NCBI GenBank assembly: GCA_003978105.1 | Contig: QOAO01000004.1 | Span: 1 to 41,322, forward strand | Length of the DNA: 41,322 bases | Reading direction: 5' to 3' | Source of the DNA: Thermovibrio sp. | GTDB lineage: Bacteria; Aquificota; Desulfurobacteriia; Desulfurobacteriales; Desulfurobacteriaceae | Shown here: piece by piece, positions 1 through 7,012 of the stretch | How positions within the stretch are numbered: the stretch's first letter is position 1 | How the letters are laid out: every line of letters starts with the position of its first letter | The notes under the pieces: model-generated | The model's database searches: none | The model's input: the letters and a program-made list of their open reading frames with translations, nothing else | What the model was told of the DNA's origin: nothing | Position numbers and translations under genes: made by a program

Positions 1-120
1 GATAGGGACGTTAATTCTGCAAAGAACATTCTCAAAATAGCGATAGAAAAGCTGAAAGGAGAGGGAAAACTCCTAAAAACCCTACCCGTGGACTGCGGGG
101 AAGTAACGCCTGTGGAGTAG
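1..120 (+). CDS. tnpB: TnpB (IS200/IS605-type RNA-guided nuclease), C-terminal end only
   Basis: Frame 1 is open from the window edge to a TAG at 118-120 and reads DRDVNSAKNILKIAIEKLKG and on to ...DCGEVTPVE. The DRDxNxAxNIL motif is the last RuvC motif of TnpB, which carries a catalytic Asp, and it normally lies 30-60 residues before the C-terminus, as here. TnpB is the compact RNA-guided DNA endonuclease of IS605-family elements and the ancestor of Cas12. The rest of the gene and the left end of the element lie outside the window, so it cannot be told whether the protein is intact or whether a TnpA transposase is present. The sequence right after the stop has the hairpins expected of the element's right end. 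Confidence 0.85.
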   Translation, partial: DRDVNSAKNILKIAIEKLKGEGKLLKTLPVDCGEVTPVE

Positions 121-176
121 GCGATAGCCTACGATGAAGCGGGAAGCCCCTTACTTTAGTGATGGGAGGAAGTCAC
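95..176 (+). ncRNA. Probable omega RNA (reRNA) of TnpB
   Basis: In characterised TnpB systems the guide RNA scaffold is made of the 3' end of tnpB and the right end of the element, and the guide is whatever flanks the element. Here two stem-loops (117-132 and 147-166) lie in exactly this position. The 5' limit given is a guess. If the RNA is made, its guide would begin near 177 and would be complementary to, or identical with, the 3' end of the adjoining reductase gene. No promoter was identified, and expression is inferred only. Confidence 0.45.
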
Positions 177-180
177 AAAA

Positions 181-708
181 TTAGATACCAGAGGACAGCT
201 CTTCAATAATCTCTTCAATATCTTTAATAGTTACTTCCTTTCTTGTTGAAAAATCCTCTATTCTTCCCGATAACCAGAAGAGATATTTTGCTCTTTTAAA
301 GTTTTTAGAGATTCCCTTTCTCATTACTGGTCTAAAGTATCCTATAGGTCTACTCCAAATAGTTACATCATCGGAGCTACACTTTTCGCATTTTGTTTTT
401 CTTCCTACCATCTTGTGACCACAGTTGTTGCACGTTGTCAAAAAGGGAGTTTTTGTTAGATACTGAATTGGGAAGTTTCTTATGATACTAAATATCAACT
501 TCTCCTGCTCATCCGGATTCATCTCTTCAGCGGTGAAAAGGTGCATAATACTTCCACCGGTGGCGTAGGACTGAAAGTGAGAATTAACATCTATTTGTTT
601 TAAAAGGTCTCCCTCCTGAAACGGTGCTTGAAATCCAGAGGTAAGGAAAACTCTTCCCGAGTTTATATCTCCATTCACGTAAATTTTCGGTTTAACTTTC
701 ACCTTCAC
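181..708 (-). CDS. nrdD: Class III ribonucleotide reductase, separate zinc/glycyl-radical domain
   Basis: This 175-residue protein is the C-terminal third of an anaerobic ribonucleoside-triphosphate reductase. It shows the TGGSIMHLF motif, a CxxC...CxxC zinc site (about residues 93, 96, 107, 110) and SRPIGYFRPV, where the Gly near residue 123 is the expected site of the stable glycyl radical. The tail after the radical loop is longer and less typical than usual. I choose the GTG at 706-708 because GGAGG (715-719) lies six bases upstream; an upstream ATG at 744 has no such site. The gene overlaps the end of the catalytic-domain gene by 17 bases in a different frame, so it is probably translationally coupled. 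Whether this is a natural split or a frameshift is discussed in the findings. The function assignment is firm. Confidence 0.8.
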   Translation of the reverse strand: MKVKVKPKIYVNGDINSGRVFLTSGFQAPFQEGDLLKQIDVNSHFQSYATGGSIMHLFTAEEMNPDEQEKLIFSIIRNFPIQYLTKTPFLTTCNNCGHKMVGRKTKCEKCSSDDVTIWSRPIGYFRPVMRKGISKNFKRAKYLFWLSGRIEDFSTRKEVTIKDIEEIIEELSSGI

Positions 709-2254
709 TGCCAACCTCCACAAGTTCAAAGATTTTTTCCTCAAACTTTGAAACAGCCCTTCTTATGAATTCGTTAAGTTTACTATCCTTGGATAAGTCC
801 AAGCTTCTATTTCCATTCATCGCCTCTGAGAGTAGATATGCAAAGGATACATCTTTTTGAGCAATTTTACAGGCAGCATTTTCACTGGGAGCATACTCCA
901 ATGAATAGAGGACTCCATCCCTTTTTATAAAGTAGTGAAGCTTCTCGTACAAGTACTGAGCTATCTGGTGGGCATACTCCTTTGCCTCATCGTTAAAGAG
1001 TCCTCCCTTAAAACCAGCATTAATCATACCTTCGTGGACTCCAACAACGGAAAAGATGTTGAAGAGGGATTTATCGTCCTTTTGATAAAAGGACAAGTAG
1101 GGAAATAAATCCTTCCAATGTTCTTGGAGCCACTTTCTCTTCCTTTGAAGAGCTCTCGCTCCTACTTCCATCAGGTAATCAATCATTTCCTTTAAGAATT
1201 GGAAATCATCCTTTGCCAAAAAGAGAAGCCTGTTCATGTTTATTGCATAAACCCCAATCCCTCCTACACCACTTCCAGAATGAAAGGGATTTGAGCCAGT
1301 AACAGCTTCAACTTGGGAGATATCAAAGAGCATTCTACAACAGTTGGAGTATATCATTCCTTCGTCAAAAGGTTTTATATAGGGGTTCTTTTCCTTATAA
1401 ATAGAGGGCTTTTCAAAGGGCTCTTTTAAATAGTTCTGCACGTAAAATCCCCCGAAGTACTCACTCTCTTTTAGAAGGAGCTTCCAAGCTGGGTTGTTCT
1501 TGTCAAAGTTTTCAGTAATGTTTACTGTTATTAGTGGAAATGTAAAGGGATTTCCGTCAGCATCTCCCCTCTTCATTGCTCTTATGAAGGCAGTGTTAAT
1601 TCTGTCAAAGTAGTGGGAGGGAATTTGACTATATGTAACATCAAGGAACTTTCCAGCATAAACTACTGGTTCGTTTGCCAATCTACTGTTTGGCTTTCCA
1701 AAGTCCAGTGTAATGTTTGAAAAGGGAGAATTTCCACTTCTAAAAGGTAGGTTAATGTTGTAGAGAAACTCCTGCCAAAGGTTTTCAAGGTCGTAATCTG
1801 AATAGCTCCTTTTTCCTACTTTTTCGAGGTGGAAGAGATAACCTGCTGCAACTGTCGATAGGTCATTTAGGGAAGTTGCTCCCGAAACTTCTTGGGCAAC
1901 GAGACAGATTAAATTTGCACATTGCATAAACAGAGTTTCAAGTCTTTTAGGGGGAGCAGCTCTCCTTTCATTTTTTGCATTGCTTTGGAGTCCATAAAAA
2001 GCAATGTCCTTTGCCGATAATCCTATACAGTAAGCTGAGAGCCTGTAGGTTTGATGATGGTAGGACCAGCCCTCTTCGTGGTGAATCCTTACAGGTAAAC
2101 CCTCATATACAACATCAAACAGGTAATCCTTCATTACCTCACCGACAACTACGTGCTCTAAAACGGGAACACCTCTTACAAAGTTTGCATTGTTCCTTGA
2201 AACATCGTCGTTTGCTATAAAGAGGTCAATGAGTCTGAAGTACTTGTTTGCCAT
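692..2254 (-). CDS. nrdD: Class III (anaerobic) ribonucleoside-triphosphate reductase, catalytic barrel
   Basis: The protein of 520 residues carries the finger-loop and barrel signatures of NrdD: HHEEGWSYHHQTY near 59-70, NITENFDKNNPAW near 245-257, SNCCR at 303-307 with the active-site Cys, TGSNPFHSGSGVGGIGVYAINMNRL near 319-343, and EYAPSENAA. It reduces ribonucleotides to deoxyribonucleotides under anaerobic conditions. No ATP-cone domain precedes the barrel, so classical dATP activity control is probably absent. The polypeptide ends just before the zinc/glycyl-radical domain, which the next gene supplies. Family members carrying both parts are about 700 residues, close to the sum of the two genes here. 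The ATG directly follows the nrdG TGA (TGAATG), with GGAGG just upstream, so the two are coupled. Confidence 0.9.
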   Translation of the reverse strand: MANKYFRLIDLFIANDDVSRNNANFVRGVPVLEHVVVGEVMKDYLFDVVYEGLPVRIHHEEGWSYHHQTYRLSAYCIGLSAKDIAFYGLQSNAKNERRAAPPKRLETLFMQCANLICLVAQEVSGATSLNDLSTVAAGYLFHLEKVGKRSYSDYDLENLWQEFLYNINLPFRSGNSPFSNITLDFGKPNSRLANEPVVYAGKFLDVTYSQIPSHYFDRINTAFIRAMKRGDADGNPFTFPLITVNITENFDKNNPAWKLLLKESEYFGGFYVQNYLKEPFEKPSIYKEKNPYIKPFDEGMIYSNCCRMLFDISQVEAVTGSNPFHSGSGVGGIGVYAINMNRLLFLAKDDFQFLKEMIDYLMEVGARALQRKRKWLQEHWKDLFPYLSFYQKDDKSLFNIFSVVGVHEGMINAGFKGGLFNDEAKEYAHQIAQYLYEKLHYFIKRDGVLYSLEYAPSENAACKIAQKDVSFAYLLSEAMNGNRSLDLSKDSKLNEFIRRAVSKFEEKIFELVEVGSEGES

Positions 2255-2917
2255 TCATTCCTCCACAGGATAGAAAGGATTAAACTGGTGTGGTAGTGAT
2301 TTTACAGACTCTGTAATGAGGGATTTGTCTTCTCCTGTTAGTAAAGGGTATTCAACAGTCCTCAGGATGGTAAACGGCAACGAGTATTTCATTATCAGGT
2401 TTATTGTTATTTCCACGTGTTTTGTATATTCTAAAAGAACTCTGTCGCTTACTTCCTCCTTTGAAAACAGAATTCTTTTAAAGCGTTTCTTCTGCTCAGG
2501 GGTATACTCATCTAAGAGGGGAATTTTTACATCGAGGGCAATGCCATCTATTAACCTATTTTTTATCAATTTTTCAAGTTTTTTTGGATTAGTTCCGTTT
2601 GTATCAAGTCTTATGGGAAATCCTCTCTCCTTTACAAAGGAAAGTCCCTCCTCTAAGTTTGGTTCTAATGTTGGTTCCCCTCCAGAAACTATTACCAACT
2701 CTACTCCCAACAGTTTGGCCATTGATAGCTTTTGTGAGAGCTCCTCATAGTTCATAAATTTGGTGTTCCCCAATTTGCTAAAGAAATATCTGTTGTGGCA
2801 CTGAAAACAGTTTAAGTTACAGAGGTTTATATCTGTATAGAATAGAATTGAGTGAACTCCTGGATGGTCTCTAAAACTTATTGGGGTATCAACTTGTAGA
2901 AAAGGGGATAATTTCAT
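2255..2917 (-). CDS. nrdG: Anaerobic ribonucleotide reductase activating protein (radical SAM)
   Basis: This 220-residue radical SAM protein has the cluster motif CNLNCFQC (Cys 33, 37, 40), followed by a GGEP motif (VSGGEPTLEPN) and the LDTNG strand. It uses S-adenosylmethionine and a 4Fe-4S cluster to create the glycyl radical on NrdD. It is first in the operon nrdG-nrdD-nrdD', and GAGGAG lies just before the ATG. A small dyad (ATCGG/CCGAT, 2933-2948) sits in the leader, but no NrdR box was seen. The location directly upstream of the reductase identifies its partner. Confidence 0.9.
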   Translation of the reverse strand: MKLSPFLQVDTPISFRDHPGVHSILFYTDINLCNLNCFQCHNRYFFSKLGNTKFMNYEELSQKLSMAKLLGVELVIVSGGEPTLEPNLEEGLSFVKERGFPIRLDTNGTNPKKLEKLIKNRLIDGIALDVKIPLLDEYTPEQKKRFKRILFSKEEVSDRVLLEYTKHVEITINLIMKYSLPFTILRTVEYPLLTGEDKSLITESVKSLPHQFNPFYPVEE

Positions 2918-2981
2918 CTACTCCTCTTGTCTATCGGTGGAAGCCGATTGGGGTATTTTTATTCTATTAAATCTTTGAAAG

Positions 2982-3005
2982 AAAGGCAGGGAAAACCCTG
3001 CCTTT
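2982..3005 (-). terminator. Hairpin terminator after metE
   Basis: A perfect 10-bp stem (AAAGGCAGGG/CCCTGCCTTT) with a four-base loop begins five bases past the metE stop. The following minus-strand bases are CTTTC, a modest U-rich tail. It separates metE from the nrdG operon. Confidence 0.7.
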
Positions 3006-3009
3006 AGGA

Positions 3010-5166
3010 TTAGTTACTGCGTAAATTTCTTGCCAGAGTCACTAAATTCCTTAATGCAGGAATTACCTCTTCCCATCTTCTTGTTTTTAAGCCGCAATCT
3101 GGATTAATCCAGAAGTTTTCCTTAGGGATAACCCTGAGAGCCCTATCCACAATTTCTCTCATTTCCTCAACAGAGGGAATATAGGGTGAATGAATATCCC
3201 AAACCCCTAGTCCTATCTGTCTGTTAAAGTTAACCTCCTCAAAAGCTTTAATGATATCTCCTTTTGAGCGGGATGCCTCAATAGAGATAACATCAAAATC
3301 CATATCGAGAATGTAATCCATTATTTCTGAAAATTCTGAGTAACACATATGAGTATGTATTTGAGTTTCTGGTTTTACAGAGGAGTGGCAAAGTCTAAAG
3401 GACTTTATAGCCCATTCGAAGTATTCATGCCACAATCTCTTTTTAATAGGAGCTTTCTCCCTGATAGCAGGTTCATCTATTTGAACCACTTTTATCCCTG
3501 CTTTTTCATAGTCCTCAATTTCATCTTTTAAGGCTAAGGCAATTTGATAAGCTACTTCTCGTATAGGTATGTCTTCCCTAACATAACTCCAAGAGATGAT
3601 TGTAACAGGTCCTGTAAGCATTCCTTTTACCGGTTTTTCTGTAAGACTTTGAGCAAAAGAAACTTCTTTTATAGTCATAGGAGCTCTTCTTGAAACATCT
3701 CCGTAGATTATGGGTGGTCTATAGCAACGAGTTCCGTAAGAAATAACCCAGCCGTTACCTGTAGTTGCAATTCCTTCCATTTTCTCAGCAAAAAATTCGA
3801 CCATGTCCGTTCTTTCAAACTCTCCATGAACAAGGACATCCAGTCCTAAGTCTTCCTGAATTTGAATAGCTTTAGAGATTTCTCCTCTTATAAATGTTTC
3901 ATAATCCTCCTTCGATAAAAGTCCTTTTCTATATAGTAGCCTAATCCTTCTGATCTCTTCTGTTTGAGGAAAAGAGCCTATCGTCGTTGTGGGAAAGATT
4001 GGTAATTTGAGCACTTCCTTTTGAACTTTTACACGTTCTTCATAAGAAGGCTTTCTTTCAAAGTCATCCTCCTTAAGTAAAGAAACTCTTTTTCTTACTT
4101 CCTCATTTCTTCCAAAAGGAACTGTCAATCCTTTAATCCACTCTTTAACTTCAGATTCCTTTTCTTCTACGTTAGCAGTGAAATTTAGTTCTTTTAAACG
4201 CTCCTCAGCAAAGGAAATTTTTGCTTTTAATTCATCTGGAAGTGAAGAACCTTCAATGCTAACTGGCAAGTGATAAAGGGGAGCTGCATTTGTTAAAACT
4301 GTATTCTCCCCGAGCTTTTCAACAAAACTTCTTATTTTGAATGGATTAACTCTCCAAACGTTTCTTCCATCTACAACTCCCGCGTATAAAATTTTTCCTT
4401 CTCTATCGATTCCCTCAAGTTGTTTAAGATTTTCCCCTCTATCATGAACTAGGTCTATACCAATACCATCTACTGGTAAGTTAAAAAGAAGTTCCAGTCT
4501 ATCTACACTGTCATAGTAAGTGAAGAGACTTACGGAACACTTAGCATAAGAAAATACTTGATAAACATCTTCTATTAATTTCCAATCCTCTTTGGAGAGC
4601 TCTAAGACCAAAGCCGGGTCATCTAAGTGAACTGACAGAAAATTTCTTGAATTTATGTACTCAATATAGAGTCCAGTAAGCTCTTTTAGAGCTCCCTCAA
4701 AAAATTCCCTCTTTAGCCCTTTAGAGAGTTTCAAAAATGTAAAAGGACCAATTAGGTATACATTTTTTTTCGCTTTTTCATGCCTGTCCCAGATGGGTTT
4801 TTCAATAGAAAAGTTAGGAACTCTCTCCTCAAAATCAGGAACAAGGTAGTGATAGTTTGTATTGAACCACTTGGTCATTTCGAGGGCTCTTTTCCCTCGG
4901 CACAGTTCAAAGTAATCATTCAGGCTATCAACTTTGTAAACACCAAAAGTGATAGCTGTGTCTAGCATTGGATCATAGAGGGTCATTTCTCCTTCTGGGA
5001 AGGCATCTACATACTTCCTGTAGGTCTGCTCTCTTTTTTTCTCAATTTCACCAATTCCTGAGAGCAATTCCTCCTCAGAGACTCTCTTACTCCAGTATCC
5101 CTCTACAAGCTTTTTAAATTCTCTCTGTTTCCCTATCCTAGGGAAACCGTAGGCATACGTCTTCAT
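3010..5166 (-). CDS. metE: Cobalamin-independent methionine synthase
   Basis: The 718-residue protein starts with the YGFPRIGKQREFKKLVEGYW signature of MetE. The C-terminal barrel has the zinc-binding THMCYSEF (His-x-Cys) and the late WINPDCGLKTR motif with the last Cys ligand; GSFPQTEEIR and DEPAIREKAP are substrate-binding segments. It transfers the methyl group of methyltetrahydrofolate(-polyglutamate) to homocysteine to make methionine, without B12. The length is slightly below the usual 750 residues. It stands alone between a cobalamin riboswitch and a hairpin terminator. AGGAGGT (5171-5177) precedes the ATG, but is buried in a hairpin. Control by B12 implies that a B12-dependent enzyme (MetH) probably exists elsewhere in the genome. 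Confidence 0.95.
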   Translation of the reverse strand: MKTYAYGFPRIGKQREFKKLVEGYWSKRVSEEELLSGIGEIEKKREQTYRKYVDAFPEGEMTLYDPMLDTAITFGVYKVDSLNDYFELCRGKRALEMTKWFNTNYHYLVPDFEERVPNFSIEKPIWDRHEKAKKNVYLIGPFTFLKLSKGLKREFFEGALKELTGLYIEYINSRNFLSVHLDDPALVLELSKEDWKLIEDVYQVFSYAKCSVSLFTYYDSVDRLELLFNLPVDGIGIDLVHDRGENLKQLEGIDREGKILYAGVVDGRNVWRVNPFKIRSFVEKLGENTVLTNAAPLYHLPVSIEGSSLPDELKAKISFAEERLKELNFTANVEEKESEVKEWIKGLTVPFGRNEEVRKRVSLLKEDDFERKPSYEERVKVQKEVLKLPIFPTTTIGSFPQTEEIRRIRLLYRKGLLSKEDYETFIRGEISKAIQIQEDLGLDVLVHGEFERTDMVEFFAEKMEGIATTGNGWVISYGTRCYRPPIIYGDVSRRAPMTIKEVSFAQSLTEKPVKGMLTGPVTIISWSYVREDIPIREVAYQIALALKDEIEDYEKAGIKVVQIDEPAIREKAPIKKRLWHEYFEWAIKSFRLCHSSVKPETQIHTHMCYSEFSEIMDYILDMDFDVISIEASRSKGDIIKAFEEVNFNRQIGLGVWDIHSPYIPSVEEMREIVDRALRVIPKENFWINPDCGLKTRRWEEVIPALRNLVTLARNLRSN

Positions 5167-5172
5167 CTTTAC

Positions 5173-5206
5173 CTCCTGGGGTGTTCTTTTTCAACACCCG
5201 CAGGAG
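5173..5206 (-). promoter_or_regulatory. Shine-Dalgarno-sequestering hairpin of the metE leader
   Basis: On the minus strand CTCCTG-C-GGGTGTT pairs with AACACCC-CAGGAG around a seven-base loop. The 3' arm contains most of the AGGAGG ribosome site of metE. There is no U-tract after it, so it should act on translation rather than transcription. It is the natural output stem of the cobalamin riboswitch just upstream. Confidence 0.7.
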
Positions 5207-5217
5207 TTCTAGGCGGG

Positions 5218-5246
5218 AAAAGAAAAAGGAAAGCCTTCTCCTTTCC
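5218..5246 (-). terminator. Possible riboswitch-controlled terminator in the metE leader
   Basis: On the minus strand GGAAAG (GAGAAGG loop) CTTTCC is followed by TTTTTCTTTT. The same bases can also form a longer GCGGGAAA/TTTCCCGC stem (5213-5249) that would include the U-rich stretch. The two foldings suggest a second control point, but the 6-bp stem is weak. Confidence 0.4.
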
Positions 5247-5296
5247 CGCGCCCCGAACCCCCGCAGGACGCGAAGGGGTAGAGATTCCTCTACCCA

Positions 5297-5458
5297 TCAC
5301 GGGCCGGTCTCCCGGCTTGCAGGATTTAACGGGCAGTAGCCTTCCCAGAGCGGGAGCTCTTCACCCTTCCACTCCAGTGGCTAAAGCCCTTCTTTTTTTC
5401 CTGCTCACGGTTGCGAGGACAGCGCCGGACTTTCACCGGACTTCCCGTTCACCCGTGA
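5297..5458 (-). promoter_or_regulatory. Cobalamin (adenosylcobalamin-type) riboswitch aptamer
   Basis: Reading the minus strand, the region has the ordered conserved boxes of the cobalamin riboswitch: P1 (CCCGTGA pairing, 5452-5458 with 5297-5303), GGGAAG, CCGGTGAAAGTCCGG (5425-5439), GCTGTCCTCGCAACCGTGAG, AGCCACTGG, GGGAAGG (5340-5346) and the B12 box AAGCCGGGAGACCGGCC (5302-5318). It lies 130 bases upstream of metE. In other bacteria this RNA turns off B12-independent methionine synthase when B12 is available. The 373-base stretch 5167-5539 holds only this leader and short flanks. Confidence 0.93.
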
Positions 5459-5539
5459 CAGTGGGAAGTTTAGTAAATACCCACCAAAAAGTAAATATTG
5501 AGTTATCATTTTCCTGCAACCTATATATATGGAGGTGCT

Positions 5540-5815
5540 ATGGAATTCAGGTTAGAGAAGAACAGAATAAGCTTAGAATTGGAGGACGGTCAGGAGGCAT
5601 TTATAACTTTTGGGGTTGAAAAGGAAAAAAAAGTTTTAGTTGTTAGTACAACCTATGTTCCTGAAAATCACAGAGGTAAAGGCTTAGCTGGTAAGCTTTC
5701 CCAAAAACTCGTTGAATTTGCAGATGAGAATGGATATAAAATCTATCCGCTTTGCTCTTATACTCAGAAATTCCTTATGAGAAAGAGACCCGATTTAATA
5801 GCTGAGGCAGAATAA
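5540..5815 (+). CDS. Small GNAT-fold acetyltransferase-like protein (YjdJ/CG type)
   Basis: The 91-residue protein has the acetyl-CoA loop of short GNAT proteins, YVPENHRGKGLAGKLSQKLVEFA, followed by YKIYPLCSYTQKFLMRKRP, the C-terminal signature of the ~90-residue 'GCN5-related N-acetyltransferase' group. The substrate is unknown. I start at the ATG at 5540 because GGAGGT lies directly before it; an upstream in-frame start at 5498 has no ribosome site. The stop codon overlaps the ATG of the methyltransferase gene by one base, so both are in one transcript. Confidence 0.8.
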   Translation: MEFRLEKNRISLELEDGQEAFITFGVEKEKKVLVVSTTYVPENHRGKGLAGKLSQKLVEFADENGYKIYPLCSYTQKFLMRKRPDLIAEAE

Positions 5816-6597
5816 TGGAAGTAGCTATAACAACAGATAGAAAGCCCTCAAAGGAAATGATAGAGGAAGCTACAAAGTTATCAGAGAAATTAGGAGCTCC
5901 TCTTGTAAAGAGGAGACATCTAACAATTAATGCAATAAGGAAGGCTTTTAACAGGAACATCTTGGTTGTCAATAGAGATTTAACACTTACACTGCATACA
6001 CTGAAAGGTCAAAAACTCTTTTTCCATCCTGGACTTTTCAAAATACGCTTATTCAACTATCTCCAAACGGGAAAGGAAGCAATGGTTGAGGCAATGGATT
6101 TAAAAGAGGGAGAAACGGTTCTTGACTGTAACCTTGGATTAGCACAGGATGCACTTATGGCAGCGTTTGTCTCAAAAAGAAAAGTTGTAGGAGTTGAAAA
6201 AGACCCTGTTATCTACGAGATAGTTAAAAGAGGACTTAGAAAGTACATGCCTTCAGGAAAGTTAAAAGTTGCAGATTTCGCCTTTGAACTGGTAGAGCCT
6301 CACCTTTCTGACAATTATCTATTTTTGAGAGGACTTCCAGATAAGTCCTTCGATATTGTTTACTTTTCCCCTATGTTTGTAAAACCTAAGTGGCACTGTG
6401 ATGTTATGTCTCCCTTTAGAGAAGTAGCTCCCAAAGATTTTATTTCTCCAGAAACATTGAAGGAAGCTGAAAGAGTAGCAAGAAAAAGAGTAGTTATAAA
6501 GATAAACAAGGGAGTGAAGGAAGAGTTTCCCTTTCTGTCAGATTACAAAAAGATGGAAAGTTCAACGAACGTTGAGTATATCTTTAAGGAAGTTTAA
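5815..6597 (+). CDS. Class I SAM-dependent methyltransferase, RsmJ/UPF0341-like
   Basis: The 260-residue protein has a methyltransferase core: GETVLDCNLGLAQDALMAAF (SAM-binding strand 1 and glycine loop), VVGVEKDPVIYEIVKRG (acidic end of strand 2) and IVYFSPMFVKP in the place of the catalytic DPMFP of RsmJ, which methylates G1516 of 16S rRNA. The Asp-to-Ser change and the weak glycine motif make the rRNA target uncertain. The N-terminal 95 residues, with KRRHLTINAIRKAF, form a separate domain. The gene overlaps the GNAT gene by one base and ends two bases before the encoded CCA of tRNA-Cys on the other strand. Confidence 0.7.
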   Translation: MEVAITTDRKPSKEMIEEATKLSEKLGAPLVKRRHLTINAIRKAFNRNILVVNRDLTLTLHTLKGQKLFFHPGLFKIRLFNYLQTGKEAMVEAMDLKEGETVLDCNLGLAQDALMAAFVSKRKVVGVEKDPVIYEIVKRGLRKYMPSGKLKVADFAFELVEPHLSDNYLFLRGLPDKSFDIVYFSPMFVKPKWHCDVMSPFREVAPKDFISPETLKEAERVARKRVVIKINKGVKEEFPFLSDYKKMESSTNVEYIFKEV

Positions 6598-6598
6598 T

Positions 6599-6674
6599 TG
6601 GAGGCGGCGGGCGGATTCGAACCGCCGAATAAGGGATTTGCAGTCCCCTGCCTTAGCCACTTGGCTACGCCGCC
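6599..6674 (-). tRNA. tRNA-Cys(GCA)
   Basis: Cloverleaf on the minus strand: acceptor GGCGGCG/CGCCGCC, anticodon loop CTGCAAA (anticodon GCA), TTCGAAT T-loop, U73 and encoded CCA. It is the last of five tRNAs transcribed with ispE. Confidence 0.95.
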
Positions 6675-6683
6675 TTACTTAAA

Positions 6684-6759
6684 TGGAGCGGGCGACGGGA
6701 CTTGAACCCGCGACCCCAACCTTGGCAAGGTTGTGCTCTACCACCTGAGCTACGCCCGC
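6684..6759 (-). tRNA. tRNA-Gly(GCC), copy 1
   Basis: Acceptor GCGGGCG/CGCCCGC, anticodon loop TTGCCAA (GCC), encoded CCA. It is identical to the copy at 13958-14033 except for one D-loop base. Confidence 0.95.
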
Positions 6760-6760
6760 A

Positions 6761-6846
6761 TGGTGCGGGAGGTGGGAGTCGAACCCACACGCCGCGAGGG
6801 CACTGGATCCTAAGTCCAGCGCGTCTGCCAGTTCCGCCACTCCCGC
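6761..6846 (-). tRNA. tRNA-Leu(UAG)
   Basis: Class II tRNA with a long variable arm; acceptor GCGGGAG/CTCCCGC, anticodon loop CTTAGGA (TAG), A73 and encoded CCA. Confidence 0.95.
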
Positions 6847-6848
6847 AG

Positions 6849-6925
6849 TGGGGTGGGAGACGGGACTTGAACCCGCGACCGCCGGGGCCACAACCCGGCG
6901 CTCCACCAACTGAGCTACTCCCACC
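6849..6925 (-). tRNA. tRNA-His(GUG)
   Basis: Acceptor GTGGGAG/CTCCCAC with the extra G at -1 opposite C73, which marks histidine tRNA. Anticodon loop TTGTGGC (GTG), encoded CCA. Confidence 0.95.
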
Positions 6926-6936
6926 ATAATAATAAA

Positions 6937-7011
6937 TGGCTGGGGCGGCAGGATTCGAACCTGCGAATGGCGGATCCAAAGTCCGCTGCCTTACCGCTTG
7001 GCTACGCCCCA
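6937..7011 (-). tRNA. tRNA-Gln(UUG)
   Basis: Acceptor TGGGGCG/CGCCCCA, anticodon loop CTTTGGA (TTG), G73, encoded CCA. It is the first tRNA after ispE; its 5' end is one base beyond the ispE stop codon. Confidence 0.95.
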
Positions 7012-7012
7012 G

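Larger units (their letters stand above)
1..176 (+). mobile_element. Right end of an IS200/IS605-family element
   Basis: The tnpB tail is followed by a perfect 6-bp stem with a GATA loop (117-132) overlapping the stop codon, and then by a second hairpin at 147-166 (CCCCTTACT/AGTGATGGG with one C-T mismatch and one G-T pair). A conserved-looking end, GGAGGAAGTCAC, finishes at 176. Imperfect subterminal hairpins instead of terminal inverted repeats are typical of single-strand IS605 transposition. The outer boundary at about 176 is inferred from the hairpin and the GTCAC end, because an empty site is not available. The stop codon of the neighbouring minus-strand gene is only 5 bases further on. 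Confidence 0.75.

Noticed and set aside
181..744. nrdD split as a programmed +1 frameshift
   Set aside because: No RF2-like slippery site is present at the join (AGT TAA), whereas a GTG with a well-placed GGAGG is. Reinitiation is the simpler reading, though sequencing error is not excluded.
5498..5527. TTGAGT/TATATA as a promoter for the GNAT gene
   Set aside because: Transcription would begin inside the GGAGGT ribosome site, so the message would lose it.
6665..6979. Open frames on both strands across the tRNA cluster, for example 6665-6979 (minus) and 6702-6929 (plus)
   Set aside because: They run straight through five clear tRNA genes. Their Arg/Pro/Gly-rich translations are the usual false proteins of tRNA DNA.
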